From positions 310,001 to 374,000 of the forward strand of contig CBDDDW010000028.1 of the NCBI GenBank assembly GCA_965226805.1: DNA of 64,000 nucleotides, in the 5' to 3' direction. The notes beneath the pieces were generated by a model. The model had not been told where the DNA came from. It did no database searches and worked only from the letters and a program-made list of their open reading frames with translations. This stretch comes from CBDDDW01 sp965226805 (GTDB lineage: Bacteria; Chloroflexota; Dehalococcoidia; Lucifugimonadales; JAGWBF01). The stretch's first letter is position 1, and every line of letters begins with the position of its first letter. Of the stretch, positions 1 to 9,395 are shown piece after piece. A program made the position numbers and the translations under genes.

Positions 1-120
1 TTGAAGCTCGAAGGGGCCCTTGCGGATCTTGGGGTTACCCACTTCAGTCTTTCCAGGGTCCGCCAATCAAGGGCTCTGGTACCTTGGTGGAGGTCTTCGG
101 GCCGATTCCAAGCGGCGGCG

Positions 121-918
121 TCACCCGAGCTGCCGCTTTCTGCCTTTCAAGACCATCAGTGCACCACTCCCGCCTCTAAAACCCCCGGCACCTCTGGCTG
201 TTCCGCCGCTGGACCGAAACGTCGTCCTGGAGTTCTTAAAGGTACCGCTTGATCTCTGGGTGGTCTTATAGGTCCTACGAGCGGAACTCTGATTTCCGGC
301 CGCATCTCGATAGCTAGATCCGGCGAATTTCTTCTGATTGGTAAAGTACTTGCTGTTTTTCGACACCTGGCCGGTGTACCTCGAGGAATTCCTGTAGCTG
401 GTCCGTTGGTTCCGTAACGTACCACCCCGAGTCGAAGGGCTGTGGTAAAAGTAGGGGCCTCTTGAAAAGGATGAAAGAAGGAGGTAGGTGAACAAGAAAT
501 CACCCCCGCCGAAACCCCGGCGGTAGTATCCGTTGGAGCCATGTCCCTGCAGAGTGTTTTGGTCTTGCTCTTTGACGATGGAGAAAAGGAGATCATCCTG
601 GGCGTCATCTATCTCATTGTTGCCGTTGAGGTCTTCCCAACCTTCCAGGGTCAGGGCATCGCCATCCTGCCTTGCCCGGATGAATATGATGCCGTCGCCC
701 TCGTAAATCTGGTTGACCAGGGTTTCAAATTCCGTTGCACTTTCGGAGCGCTTGAACGCTTCCTGGACATCATCCAGGTTAATTCTTCCCGCCGCGCCAT
801 CCGTAGCCGCCCACTCGTCGTAGGTTGGTTCAACGGCACAGGCAGCCATCAATGGCGCAGCAGCAATTATCCCACCGCTGAATAAAGCTGCTCCAAGTCT
901 CGGTCGTCTTCTCGGCAT
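121..918 (-). CDS. Putative lipoprotein with Ser/Arg/Gly-rich tail
   Basis: A 265-residue protein of unknown function, probably membrane-anchored outside the cytoplasm. The N-terminus carries Arg residues, a hydrophobic stretch and a lipobox-like LMAAC ending near residue 27, so Cys27 would be lipidated. A short acidic region follows (around DLNGNNEIDD), then an aromatic stretch, and residues ~150-265 are low-complexity Ser/Arg/Gly/Thr/Tyr. The ATG is preceded by a strong GGGAGGGGAG ribosome-binding site. It lies 77 bp downstream of the SecA-like gene on the same strand and may be the last gene of that operon, which makes it a candidate substrate of the SecA paralogue; that link is inference. 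I recognise no enzymatic domain. Confidence 0.7.
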   Translation of the reverse strand: MPRRRPRLGAALFSGGIIAAAPLMAACAVEPTYDEWAATDGAAGRINLDDVQEAFKRSESATEFETLVNQIYEGDGIIFIRARQDGDALTLEGWEDLNGNNEIDDAQDDLLFSIVKEQDQNTLQGHGSNGYYRRGFGGGDFLFTYLLLSSFSRGPYFYHSPSTRGGTLRNQRTSYRNSSRYTGQVSKNSKYFTNQKKFAGSSYRDAAGNQSSARRTYKTTQRSSGTFKNSRTTFRSSGGTARGAGGFRGGSGALMVLKGRKRQLG

Positions 919-995
919 TTCTCCCCTCCCTATCGGGTGTTGACGTTGTCAATCGCGTTGTGCTAATCGATGGATTTTGCGCCTCTGAGCGGCCG

Positions 996-3900
996 TCATA
1001 CCAGAACCAAAGCGACGTCTTGCGCTAGATCAATTTCCAACGAGTGACCTTCCACCACCGGCTGAGCAGGGACGCCCCCGATGGGGAAGGTAAACAGCCT
1101 GGACAGGAACGAGCCGAGGACGCGCTGTCGGAACGATTTCCATTCCGTAGACGCCTGGCTGACAAACTCAGATAGGGCGGCCTGGTGGCCGCGGATGCCC
1201 TGCTGGATGCTAAACATTAGCTCCTGGAGTTCGAGGAAATGCTCTTTCCATAGCTCATCGCTGGTCCGCAGGAACAGAAGCTTCGCCAGTTCCGCGACTC
1301 CCTTTTGGCCGAATCGAGACTCCATCTCCTCGAGGTTAGCAACCAGCAAGTCACCTATGCTCTCGATAAGCTGGTCCGCGTCGAATCCTCTCAGTCCGGA
1401 GCAGTCGATGTGAAAGTCTTCTTGTAGCTCTTCGAGCATGCCGCCAAATCTGCGACCATAATCGCCGTAAATATCCCTAGGGAAGTGATAGTCTACTATA
1501 TACCGCGCCTCTTCCCGAGCAAACTTCAAGCAGGCATCTCGGAACGCGGCACATTCCATCACGCCCTGGCGTGCGCGGTAATAGAAAAGAGTCCTAGAGT
1601 CTAGAACACTGACGTAGTCTTGAACTAGGCGACGCCGAGACTCACCATCCCCCTCCATGATCTTCTGGACCCCATCAAGTTGTCTGTCCACGCCCTGTCC
1701 TTCTAAATAGACCCGTCCGGCGCGGTCGACCTCCTTTCCACAAGACGGATATACGGCGCCGGCTGCCGAGTGGACAAAGAGATCGTCCTCCTGTGACAAG
1801 AAGAACCGGGAAAGGCCAAGCTCGCCTTGCCGCCCACTTCTTCCCCGGAGCTGAAGATCTATCCTCCTGGACTGATTCAGTTCGCTGCCGATCACGTACA
1901 ACCCCAAACCAAAATCCAGAGAGATGCTTTCGCCTGCCGTATTCCCGTCTGCTCCGGGGGTCACCAGCAATTTTTCAAGGTTGTTACGTTTCTGCCGGGT
2001 GAGGGTGAAGGCGCCGCAGCCCGATAGCTCACCCCACAGGATGTCAGCCTCTTCTTTCGTATAGCAGTTGAGCGCGACGCAGCCGAAGCCCTCGGAAAGG
2101 AGCTGCCGGGCCAGGTCTCGGTACCTACCGGCGATAAGGTTGTACAAGTCTGGCTGTAGGACAATGTCGGTGCCCCTCCCAGCCATGTTGGTGGCGACGG
2201 TAACAGCACCAAAGTTGCCAGCCTCTTTAACGATCCGTGCCTCATCGTGGCAGCTCACAGCGTTGAGAACGTTATGTGGTACACCACGTTCGGTCAGCAG
2301 GTGGCTGATCTCTTCCGACTGTTCGATCGTCAAGGTTGCCACCAGGACGGGTCGTCCCACCTGCCAGCAGAATTGGACCTCATCTGCGAGTGCAGACAGC
2401 ATGTCTTGCCGAGCAGCGTAGATTCTATGACCCAAGTCCACTCGCATTGACGGCTGGTTAGGCGGCACCACCTGGACGTCCAGCCCATACATCTGGAGAA
2501 ACTCGTCCCTAGAGCTCAGAGCTGTGCCCGTCATCCCCGATACTTTCCCGTACTGTGACACAAATCCTTGAACCGAGATTTGCGCCAGTACCTCATACTC
2601 CGGACGCAAGGTAACGTTCTCCTTCGCTTCCAGGGCCGCGTGAAGACCTTGCTGGTACCGACTATCCGGGCGTGGTCTACCGGTAAACTTATCAATCAAG
2701 ACGATTGAATCCTCGGTGACGAGATAGTCGACATCCTTTTTGAGGAGAAGGTGCCCGCGTAACATCTGGTACACCTGATTGCCTGAGTTGTATCGCCGGG
2801 AGAGTTGTCTTGCCAGCTTCGCTGTCGCTCTCCTGCGCTTAGCCAGGGGCATGTCTTTGCTCTGTGCGACAGAGGCGATTTCCCGTTCAATGGCCTGGGC
2901 GTCGAAAAATTGTCCCACGCATGTCTCAAGGAAATCCTGTCCTCTTTCTGTCAAAGTAACAAACCGGTTTTGCGGGTCGATCGCATAGAGCAAATCACGG
3001 GTCAACTCAGAGTCTGGATACTCAGATTCGTCCTGATCGATTAATGCACGCACCCTCTTATAGTAATGCGGATTATCGGTCAGCTGTCGCGTCAAGGTGC
3101 TGTTATCCGGCTGCGCCAGGAGCAACTTCGCAAGAAGCAAATGCAGCTCTGCCGATTTTCGATCGGCCACATCCACCTGTTCCGCCAGGCTGCGGGCGAC
3201 CCTGGCTTGCCGACTGATTAGCTGTCGAACCGCATTCTTGACTCTGGCTATAGATCTCTTGGTACCTGTTGGCGCTCCTCCAATGATCAACGGAGTGTTT
3301 GCCTCATCGATGAGGGCATGGTCAGCTTCATCGATGATAGCAACCTCGAGTTTTCGCTGTACCTGCTCTTCACGGGAGCTCTTGAGATTGTCTCGCATAA
3401 AGTCGAATCCAAACTCACGTAAGGTTCCATATACTATTTGCTTCGTATAAGCGTCTCTCCTTTCCTCGTCACTCAAGTAGCTGAGCACTGCATCAACTGT
3501 GAGTTCCAAAGACTCGTAGACAGGCATGAGTAACTCGAGGTCTCTTGTGGCCAGGTAATCGTTGGCTGTAATGACATGAACCGATTTGCCCAATATGGCA
3601 TGGAGGACCGCCGGAAAAGCCGCAGCGATGGTCTTCCCCTCCCCGGAGTTCAGCTCAACCACGTTTCCCTGGTACAGCAGGATCCCGGCTAGAAGTTGCT
3701 CGTCGGTCACACGAAACGCTGCTACACCTTTGGTGTCCTTCCTTTCTAGTGCTTGATAAAACTTCGCCGACAAAAGTATTCTTGACGAGTATTTCGATTT
3801 GCTTCTCTCAGCCACGTAGACGAGAGTCCTGACGATTTCCCGCTCGTCGCTGTCCAAATTCCATCTGTCGGGCAAAGCTGTGAGACTCCCGCCAAATACC

Positions 3901-4349
3901 TCGCATCCAAGGAGATCCTCGTTAATGCAGCTACTCGGCTGAATCCGATGACTATCAGATTGCGAAATCTGGGCCGCCATGTTCTGGTACTTTTGCAATC
4001 CCGGCTCGCTTACGGGCGACCCAAACATCCGCCACGCCCCCAGCCTCCTGTTGATAGCTTCGCTTATTAGCGCGCACACGGCCGGCTGTATCTGCTCAGA
4101 CGGATCAGACCGCGCACATTCCTTGAGACTGTCCAGGGCGCCTATCAGGTCTCTATCCGAGTATTGAGTGAAGTCCTGGCTTCGAATCTTATCCACGGCG
4201 CCGGACCCTAACACCTTCCTAAGGGAAGAGGGACCGCCCCAAGCAACATCCTTTGTCACTTGCGTGATAGAAGGAAATCTCAGAAGGGGATTATCCCGGC
4301 GTTGATTGCGACTATCCAGGAAGGTAATCATAGATCTCACGGTGGGCAT
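996..4349 (-). CDS. SecA-like preprotein translocase ATPase (paralogue)
   Basis: A 1117-residue SecA-family DEAD motor, longer than housekeeping SecA (about 850-950) through an N-terminal extension of roughly 150 residues. Visible SecA motifs in order: Walker A variant NSGEGKT near residue 235, ITANDYLA, YGTLREFGFDFMRDN, Walker B region IIDEADHALIDEANTP, TNMAGRGTDI near residue 720, and RRIDLQLRGRSGRQGE. The C-terminal helical scaffold (DELWKEHFLELQELM) is present, but the zinc-binding SEC-C tail is absent. Deviations from consensus (NSGEGKT for TGEGKT, DEADH for DEVDS, IVLQPD for IKLG) point to an accessory, SecA2-like paralogue rather than the housekeeping protein. It starts only 7 bp after the channel gene and is surely co-transcribed with it. 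Family assignment is secure; a specialised export role is inferred. Confidence 0.88.
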   Translation of the reverse strand: MPTVRSMITFLDSRNQRRDNPLLRFPSITQVTKDVAWGGPSSLRKVLGSGAVDKIRSQDFTQYSDRDLIGALDSLKECARSDPSEQIQPAVCALISEAINRRLGAWRMFGSPVSEPGLQKYQNMAAQISQSDSHRIQPSSCINEDLLGCEVFGGSLTALPDRWNLDSDEREIVRTLVYVAERSKSKYSSRILLSAKFYQALERKDTKGVAAFRVTDEQLLAGILLYQGNVVELNSGEGKTIAAAFPAVLHAILGKSVHVITANDYLATRDLELLMPVYESLELTVDAVLSYLSDEERRDAYTKQIVYGTLREFGFDFMRDNLKSSREEQVQRKLEVAIIDEADHALIDEANTPLIIGGAPTGTKRSIARVKNAVRQLISRQARVARSLAEQVDVADRKSAELHLLLAKLLLAQPDNSTLTRQLTDNPHYYKRVRALIDQDESEYPDSELTRDLLYAIDPQNRFVTLTERGQDFLETCVGQFFDAQAIEREIASVAQSKDMPLAKRRRATAKLARQLSRRYNSGNQVYQMLRGHLLLKKDVDYLVTEDSIVLIDKFTGRPRPDSRYQQGLHAALEAKENVTLRPEYEVLAQISVQGFVSQYGKVSGMTGTALSSRDEFLQMYGLDVQVVPPNQPSMRVDLGHRIYAARQDMLSALADEVQFCWQVGRPVLVATLTIEQSEEISHLLTERGVPHNVLNAVSCHDEARIVKEAGNFGAVTVATNMAGRGTDIVLQPDLYNLIAGRYRDLARQLLSEGFGCVALNCYTKEEADILWGELSGCGAFTLTRQKRNNLEKLLVTPGADGNTAGESISLDFGLGLYVIGSELNQSRRIDLQLRGRSGRQGELGLSRFFLSQEDDLFVHSAAGAVYPSCGKEVDRAGRVYLEGQGVDRQLDGVQKIMEGDGESRRRLVQDYVSVLDSRTLFYYRARQGVMECAAFRDACLKFAREEARYIVDYHFPRDIYGDYGRRFGGMLEELQEDFHIDCSGLRGFDADQLIESIGDLLVANLEEMESRFGQKGVAELAKLLFLRTSDELWKEHFLELQELMFSIQQGIRGHQAALSEFVSQASTEWKSFRQRVLGSFLSRLFTFPIGGVPAQPVVEGHSLEIDLAQDVALVLV

Positions 4350-4356
4350 CTGACAC

Positions 4357-5466
4357 TCAGTTCAATAAGGAGCGTAGCGATTCCCATGTGTGGCGGCTCG
4401 TACTAATATACAACAGCGCGTCATTCCGTGTCAGCGTTAGATTCCCGAAATTAAGATGTACACTCCCATCCCTTATCAGACCGATCAGGTTGATATCTTT
4501 GTCCAAAAGCTTCTTGGCGACATCGAGGTAACCCAGCGCGCCATCTCCAGCGTCTGCTATCTTGGTGCTCGCCAGCGTCCCCTCGATTTGATTGCTGGTC
4601 ATGACCTGTGTCAGCAGGTTGACCCCTGGGTCCTGGGCCTCCTGCACGAGAAGATTGTTCGCAAGTCGCAATGTGTGTACCAAGGAAACATGATTCGGTC
4701 TCGCAAACAGCACCGAGTGCTCTTCGCTTAGACATTCAGCTACGATCCTGATTTCAGGGTTGAGATGTCCAACGATCGCGGCTGCGGAAGCAACCACGCT
4801 ATCACTACTGGGGTCATCATAACCCGTGGCCAAGACGATGGCTTGTCTTGCTTGACTCACCCTGGCCCGCCGATAGGTATCCTCTTCAAGGGGTGACCCC
4901 CGTACGAAAAGTACGTCGGGTAGCGTTAAGGGAAGCGAGGCGATCTGGTCCGTTACGATGACTATATCATCCCTCCGGTGCTGGGGATCGTATCGGAATT
5001 CCTCTGCGATCTGACGGACCCTTGGCTCATTAGGGAAGTTGATAATCAACAGGTGATTTCTTGCTTCAACGCTGCCCATACCTGACCTCTCCTTGTAATG
5101 AAGATCCTGTATCCAGTCGATGATCATACTCGCTGTAGCGGTAAGGGTAACGAGCCCCGTGAGCATAATGAAAAAGATGGTACCAAGCCTGGCCCCAAGT
5201 GAGACGGCGGAAAAGTCTCCGTATCCAATGGTGGTAATGGAAACGAAACTGTACCAGAAACCATCGAAAACGGTCACATCACGTCCGCCCAGGCGCTCGA
5301 AGAAGATAAAAGTCAGTGTATTCCCAGCTACGCTTGTCGCCACCATAGCCAGTGGCAGAAGAATACCCACTTTTCGCCTGCGTCGGGACATTCGAACTAA
5401 GCGCGTCAGCCAAAAGAATCTCACCGCTGCCTCCCCGGCCCGAACAAATGCTGGTCTAGCCAGCAC
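4357..5466 (-). CDS. Two-TM potassium channel with RCK (TrkA-N) domain
   Basis: A 369-residue K+ channel of the MthK/Kch type. Two membrane helices (about residues 33-57 and 90-115) flank a pore loop with the selectivity filter TTIGYGDF near residue 79. Residues ~135-270 resemble a TrkA-N/RCK Rossmann domain and the C-terminus resembles TrkA-C. The first beta-strand reads NHLLIINFPNEP, lacking the usual GxGxxG nucleotide-binding glycines, so NAD(H) or ATP gating may be altered. Start is GTG at 5466; an internal ATG (MSRRRRKVG) is an alternative. It sits between the transglutaminase-like gene (52 bp) and the SecA paralogue (7 bp), so ion flux and the export locus appear to be co-expressed. Confidence 0.9.
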   Translation of the reverse strand: MLARPAFVRAGEAAVRFFWLTRLVRMSRRRRKVGILLPLAMVATSVAGNTLTFIFFERLGGRDVTVFDGFWYSFVSITTIGYGDFSAVSLGARLGTIFFIMLTGLVTLTATASMIIDWIQDLHYKERSGMGSVEARNHLLIINFPNEPRVRQIAEEFRYDPQHRRDDIVIVTDQIASLPLTLPDVLFVRGSPLEEDTYRRARVSQARQAIVLATGYDDPSSDSVVASAAAIVGHLNPEIRIVAECLSEEHSVLFARPNHVSLVHTLRLANNLLVQEAQDPGVNLLTQVMTSNQIEGTLASTKIADAGDGALGYLDVAKKLLDKDINLIGLIRDGSVHLNFGNLTLTRNDALLYISTSRHTWESLRSLLN

Positions 5467-5518
5467 CGGGGAACTCCTGGGGCTGGGGTGTGCTTTCTAA
5501 GGGTTTTCACTGAAGCCC

Positions 5519-7057
5519 TTATCTTCGGGTGTTTCCGGCGCCGTTTTTTCCGTGACTCAGCCGTATGACAAAAAGACCAGCCTCGTGGCCTAGACCCTCC
5601 CATTCGTTGTACCTCTTCAACAGCTGCTCTCTTGATTGCATGACTCTCTCGCTGGCCCGAGGTGCCTGCTCAACGAACTGTTGACCCAACCGTGAGTCCA
5701 ACATCCACTCGCTACTCACCGCGTATTCGAGTCCGGCCTGATTGCAAACTTGGACGTACTCTTGCTTCTGCTCAGCGAAATCCCTAGCGCCCCTGAATAC
5801 GATGGGGGTAACCAAGAAGTCCTCTGAGAGATATAAGCCCAGCTCATTTTCAAATACCTGGATCAGGTCTATATACTCGATCCAGCCTTCCATGGCGTGG
5901 AAAAACTTCTCCGGTATATCCTGAGACACCCTGTGGTAATACATATCCTCATAGCTATCGACCATCTTCACAGTCACCGGTTGCTTGTCTTCCTCTCCAA
6001 GCATGCGCCCGACACTAGCATCGGTAAGGAACAATAAGGGAATGTTTCCGTTTGTGGCGTCAACGAGAACCGTTGTGTCGTCTATGCTGTAAAGGAGTGC
6101 GGTATGCTGCCAGTAGCGCATATAACGTTTCGAAAATCTGAAATCAAATGTCTCAAGCAGGTTCCTGAGCTTGGTTTCCGGTATAGGCTCCTTAACGTCT
6201 ACTCCAGCAAGGAGGTACTCCGAAGGGAGTCCATAATGATCTGTGATGAACTTCAGGGCCTGAACTTTTTCCGAACATACAGCGCCGGCGCCGCCCATGA
6301 TATTAAGAACTGTCTCGTCACCTGTCTTGTAAGCCAGCTTCTGGCCCGTAAAACGAGAGTAGTTTTCGAAATCGCTCTCCCAGACCGCTCTCGCAAGGAT
6401 TTGAACAAGCCTCAACTTGTCCTCTTTTGACTCTAGTTGAAGAATGGCTTCCGCTCCGGAGCGGCCGGACTCTCGTTCAAGAGTCGACATCACGAAGTCG
6501 GAGTACAGTTTATCGTGCCTCATCCACCTCCTTTTGTGAAATCCTACCCAATTGCGCTCATATAGGGCGTTCAGGCGGTCAATGGAGATGTTCATGACCA
6601 AAACCGGGGTGTCCTGTACTGTCACCCGCTCCATAACGGGGGTGCTATTCAGGTCAATCGTGGTCTGAGCCTGTCTGAAGATGACCCCGCCAAACATATC
6701 GCCTAGTTGACCATTATCGGCACTAAGATACACAAGATCTTGTAAAGCGGACAGGGTCTCTGCTGATTCGTGGGCTATTCTCCCCTCTTCCAGCAAGCGC
6801 TCAATGGGGGCATTCTTCAGGTACTTTTGGAGCAGGTCTTTGAGGGTCAGGGAGGCGTCTTGTTGTTCGATGCGGAGGAGACATTTCCTGTCTGTAAGTG
6901 AATCGGTGAATTGGAGCAAGCAGTTCTTGTTTTCTTCCATGTCAGCAGCTTGGTGGGAAGGAAATTCGTTCGTAAAATCAGGCCCGACAGTGCGGCTCCC
7001 TGATGGACCCGCGCATCTGGAGCTATGGTAATAGTCGAGTCTTGGAAGCGCAACCAA
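5519..7057 (-). CDS. Transglutaminase-like (Cys-His-Asp) protein of unknown role
   Basis: A 512-residue protein with no family I can name confidently. A segment near residues 260-340 shows the spacing of a transglutaminase/NAT-type papain-like core: GGAGAVCSEKVQAL (candidate catalytic Cys), then YWQHTALLYSID (His), then LVDATNGNIPL (Asp). No signal peptide or membrane helix is seen. The TTG at 7057 gives the longest form; the ATG at 6940 (MEENKN) is an alternative and neither has a clear ribosome-binding site. It is the first gene of the minus-strand operon with the K+ channel and the SecA paralogue and is divergent from the XpaC/TelA pair. The catalytic triad is my reading of motif spacing, not a database result. 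Confidence 0.6.
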   Translation of the reverse strand: MVALPRLDYYHSSRCAGPSGSRTVGPDFTNEFPSHQAADMEENKNCLLQFTDSLTDRKCLLRIEQQDASLTLKDLLQKYLKNAPIERLLEEGRIAHESAETLSALQDLVYLSADNGQLGDMFGGVIFRQAQTTIDLNSTPVMERVTVQDTPVLVMNISIDRLNALYERNWVGFHKRRWMRHDKLYSDFVMSTLERESGRSGAEAILQLESKEDKLRLVQILARAVWESDFENYSRFTGQKLAYKTGDETVLNIMGGAGAVCSEKVQALKFITDHYGLPSEYLLAGVDVKEPIPETKLRNLLETFDFRFSKRYMRYWQHTALLYSIDDTTVLVDATNGNIPLLFLTDASVGRMLGEEDKQPVTVKMVDSYEDMYYHRVSQDIPEKFFHAMEGWIEYIDLIQVFENELGLYLSEDFLVTPIVFRGARDFAEQKQEYVQVCNQAGLEYAVSSEWMLDSRLGQQFVEQAPRASERVMQSREQLLKRYNEWEGLGHEAGLFVIRLSHGKNGAGNTRR

Positions 7058-7087
7058 TTCCTTAATGCTGTCTAGACTCTAACGCGT

Positions 7088-7116
7088 TTGACAGAGAGAC
7101 AATTATATATGATATT
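7088..7116 (+). promoter_or_regulatory. Putative sigma-70 promoter for the XpaC/TelA operon
   Basis: TTGACA (7088-7093), a 17-bp spacer and GATATT (7111-7116), about 70 bp before the XpaC-like start. The minus strand of the same AT-rich stretch contains TATAAT (7102-7107), so the two divergent operons probably share an overlapping control region. Confidence 0.5.
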
Positions 7117-7186
7117 AAGTTCCTATGGATGACAGCCTCTTTGATCCTACTTTCGGCGGACTGTAATAACCAGGCTAGAGGTGAAC

Positions 7187-8098
7187 ATGAGGGGCAACAC
7201 AGAATCGAAGCGACGGCGTTCCCGGGTATCGTCGGTCGAGAGCTTTTCTGAAAAGGAGATAACTAAGCAGTTACGCAGAGATGCCATGAGGCATCCAGCC
7301 ACGCTCATCCCCCTTGGGCTCTGTATTCTGTTCATCATCCTGGCTTTCACCGTCCTTGGACCGCTACTGGCTATTTTCCTGATAATCGGTTCAGGAGTGG
7401 CCGCTACGGGTGCTTTCTTCTGGCGCTACTCCATTCGTTACAACGAGGAGTATACAAAAAGAGCCCAGGAGTTGATGCAACAGCATGACCGCGAGACCCG
7501 TGATCGCGAACAGGGAGATCTGGAACAATCACGAGAGGACCTCCAGACTGGATTCTCGAGGGTCAACTCGGTTGAGGGACTCAAGGCCTTGCAGGAGTTG
7601 GTTCACGAATATGAGCAGCTACAACCTGTTCTCGGCCGCGGCAAAGAGACCGACCCACTTGCGATCGCCCACATTCCCGCGTTAGCCGAAGAAACTTACC
7701 GCCGTGGGCTGAGTGTCCTTGCGGGCTGTGTCGACTTGATGCGGGAAATTCACTCGCCCAACAATGAGAAGCTTGGAGAGGAGGCGGGCGAGCTTGAGAG
7801 GGAAATCGAGGCGCTGAAAAGCGATGAAACGCAGGCTGAACGGCTCAAGATACTGGAAACGACCCTTGCTTCGCACAAAGAACGCCTCGACTTGGTCAAG
7901 GAGCAACGGCTGCGTGTGGATGGGCTGTTGCAACAATCAGATAGCTGCGAGGCATCCCTCCACCGAACTCGAATCGAGCTGGCCGCGCTCAAAGCGGACA
8001 ATGTTGACGCGAGTGTCAATTCGGTGACTCAAGCACTCCAAAAGACCATAACTCAAGCAAAGGAGGTCCAGGAGGAGCTAAAGAAACTGGGCTACTGA
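7187..8098 (+). CDS. XpaC-like membrane-anchored coiled-coil protein
   Basis: About 303 residues. Two closely spaced membrane helices lie near residues 38-80 (LIPLGLCILFIILAF and LLAIFLIIGSGVAATGAFF), followed by about 200 residues rich in Glu, Lys, Leu and Gln in heptad-like order, a long coiled coil. This layout, directly upstream of a TelA-family gene, matches the 5-bromo-4-chloroindolyl phosphate hydrolysis protein (XpaC) type that accompanies TelA in Firmicutes; sequence similarity alone looks modest. I chose ATG 7187 because AGAGGTGA lies just before it; GTG 7181 is the longer alternative. Likely partner of the next gene, 68 bp downstream. Confidence 0.6.
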   Translation: MRGNTESKRRRSRVSSVESFSEKEITKQLRRDAMRHPATLIPLGLCILFIILAFTVLGPLLAIFLIIGSGVAATGAFFWRYSIRYNEEYTKRAQELMQQHDRETRDREQGDLEQSREDLQTGFSRVNSVEGLKALQELVHEYEQLQPVLGRGKETDPLAIAHIPALAEETYRRGLSVLAGCVDLMREIHSPNNEKLGEEAGELEREIEALKSDETQAERLKILETTLASHKERLDLVKEQRLRVDGLLQQSDSCEASLHRTRIELAALKADNVDASVNSVTQALQKTITQAKEVQEELKKLGY

Positions 8099-8166
8099 GC
8101 CGTCCGAGCGGCAGGCGAAGCCATTCCAGCCAGTATACAAGAGTCATTTTAAGGAGGCGCGAGACC

Positions 8167-9384
8167 ATGGTTACGGAAGAGAGACCCGATCAAGAGGAAG
8201 AAGGCGTCCAGGTGGCTCCTACAGAACCTCAGGATATGGTCGCCCCGGAGGCTGCGAAGACCGACGAACTTGTACCCCCCAAAGGAATTAGCGATGTAGA
8301 CGACAAGCAGATGCAAACCAAGGCCCTAGCTCTAGTCAAGCAGTTGGAAGAGTCTACCGGCAGCCAGGAATTGGAAACGATTGACAGCATTGGCAGCGTT
8401 GGCATTCAGGCGCAAAGGAACGCCGGGACCGAGCTGGACCTTCTCAGGACCCGTATGGGGGATATGATGTCGCAGGAAGGGCCCGGCGGGGATATCGCCA
8501 AAGATATGACGAACTTACGTTTAGCCCTGAATCAGATCAGTCCCCATGAGCTGAGCCAGAAGACAGGTATCAGCAAGATACTGAGCGCAATACCGTTCGT
8601 GGGAAAGATCACTCCCAGGTTGAAGGTTCTGGAAAAGATCGCCATCCGATACGAGCCCGTTTCCAGACAAGTCGAAGAGATCGAAACAAAGCTCCGTGAA
8701 GGGCGGGCGATGCTCACCAGGGACAATATCGAGCTGAGAAAGCTGTATGAGCAAGTGGAGTCCCAACAGCTCCCCATACAGAAAAACGCATACCTGGGCG
8801 AGCTCATCATGCAGGAGCTGACCGGAGTTATGGAGCGGACCGATGACACCCTCCGGATCGAAAGAGTCCGGAACGTACTGCACGACGTGTCCATGCGAGT
8901 CCAGGACTTACGGACTATGGAGACGGTGCATACCCAGTTCTTCACGAGCATCGAGATGACGCGGCAGAACAATACGCGATTAGGGCAGTCGGTCGAGCGA
9001 ACGCTGGCCCTGGGATCCAACGTGGTCATGGTCGGCCTCGCGATTCAGTCGGCCCTCACCCGCCAAAAGAGGGTCCAAGAAGCGACCATGCGGACGAGGG
9101 AGTTCTTGGGGAACCTAATAGCGGCCAACGCTGCCTCGATCAAGCAACACACTGCGGACATCGGCGATATCTACAACAATCCCGTGATTGCCATCGACAA
9201 GATAGAACAGGCTCACAACGATCTCATCGAAGCCATGGACATGGCAGACCGACTGAAGCAGGAAGGCATTGACTCCGCTCGCGAAAACATCGCGAAACTA
9301 AGGGAACTGTCCACTGCGATGCAGGAGAGGTCCCAGGGGCTCCGCGAACAGCGCGAGACCGAGCCACGCTCGATAGAGGCATAA
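8167..9384 (+). CDS. TelA-family (toxic anion resistance) protein
   Basis: A 405-residue soluble, highly charged, almost entirely helical protein. The central region (for example GKITPRLKVLEKIAIRYEPVS, AYLGELIMQELTG, NNTRLGQSVERTLALGSNVV) is characteristic of the TelA/KlaA family, usually 350-400 residues. Family members occur in tellurite-resistance loci, but their molecular role is poorly known and probably concerns envelope or stress functions. A clean AAGGAGG ribosome-binding site precedes ATG 8167. The TelA-XpaC pairing is widespread; here the pair is divergent from a SecA paralogue, a K+ channel and a transglutaminase-like protein. No other ter or tel genes are seen, so tellurite resistance should not be assumed. 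Confidence 0.85.
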   Translation: MVTEERPDQEEEGVQVAPTEPQDMVAPEAAKTDELVPPKGISDVDDKQMQTKALALVKQLEESTGSQELETIDSIGSVGIQAQRNAGTELDLLRTRMGDMMSQEGPGGDIAKDMTNLRLALNQISPHELSQKTGISKILSAIPFVGKITPRLKVLEKIAIRYEPVSRQVEEIETKLREGRAMLTRDNIELRKLYEQVESQQLPIQKNAYLGELIMQELTGVMERTDDTLRIERVRNVLHDVSMRVQDLRTMETVHTQFFTSIEMTRQNNTRLGQSVERTLALGSNVVMVGLAIQSALTRQKRVQEATMRTREFLGNLIAANAASIKQHTADIGDIYNNPVIAIDKIEQAHNDLIEAMDMADRLKQEGIDSARENIAKLRELSTAMQERSQGLREQRETEPRSIEA

Positions 9385-9395
9385 GATACCACGTT

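Noticed and set aside
8167..9384. Calling the TelA locus a tellurite-resistance determinant
   Set aside because: TelA/XpaC proteins are widespread without tellurite phenotypes, and no other ter/tel genes are present.
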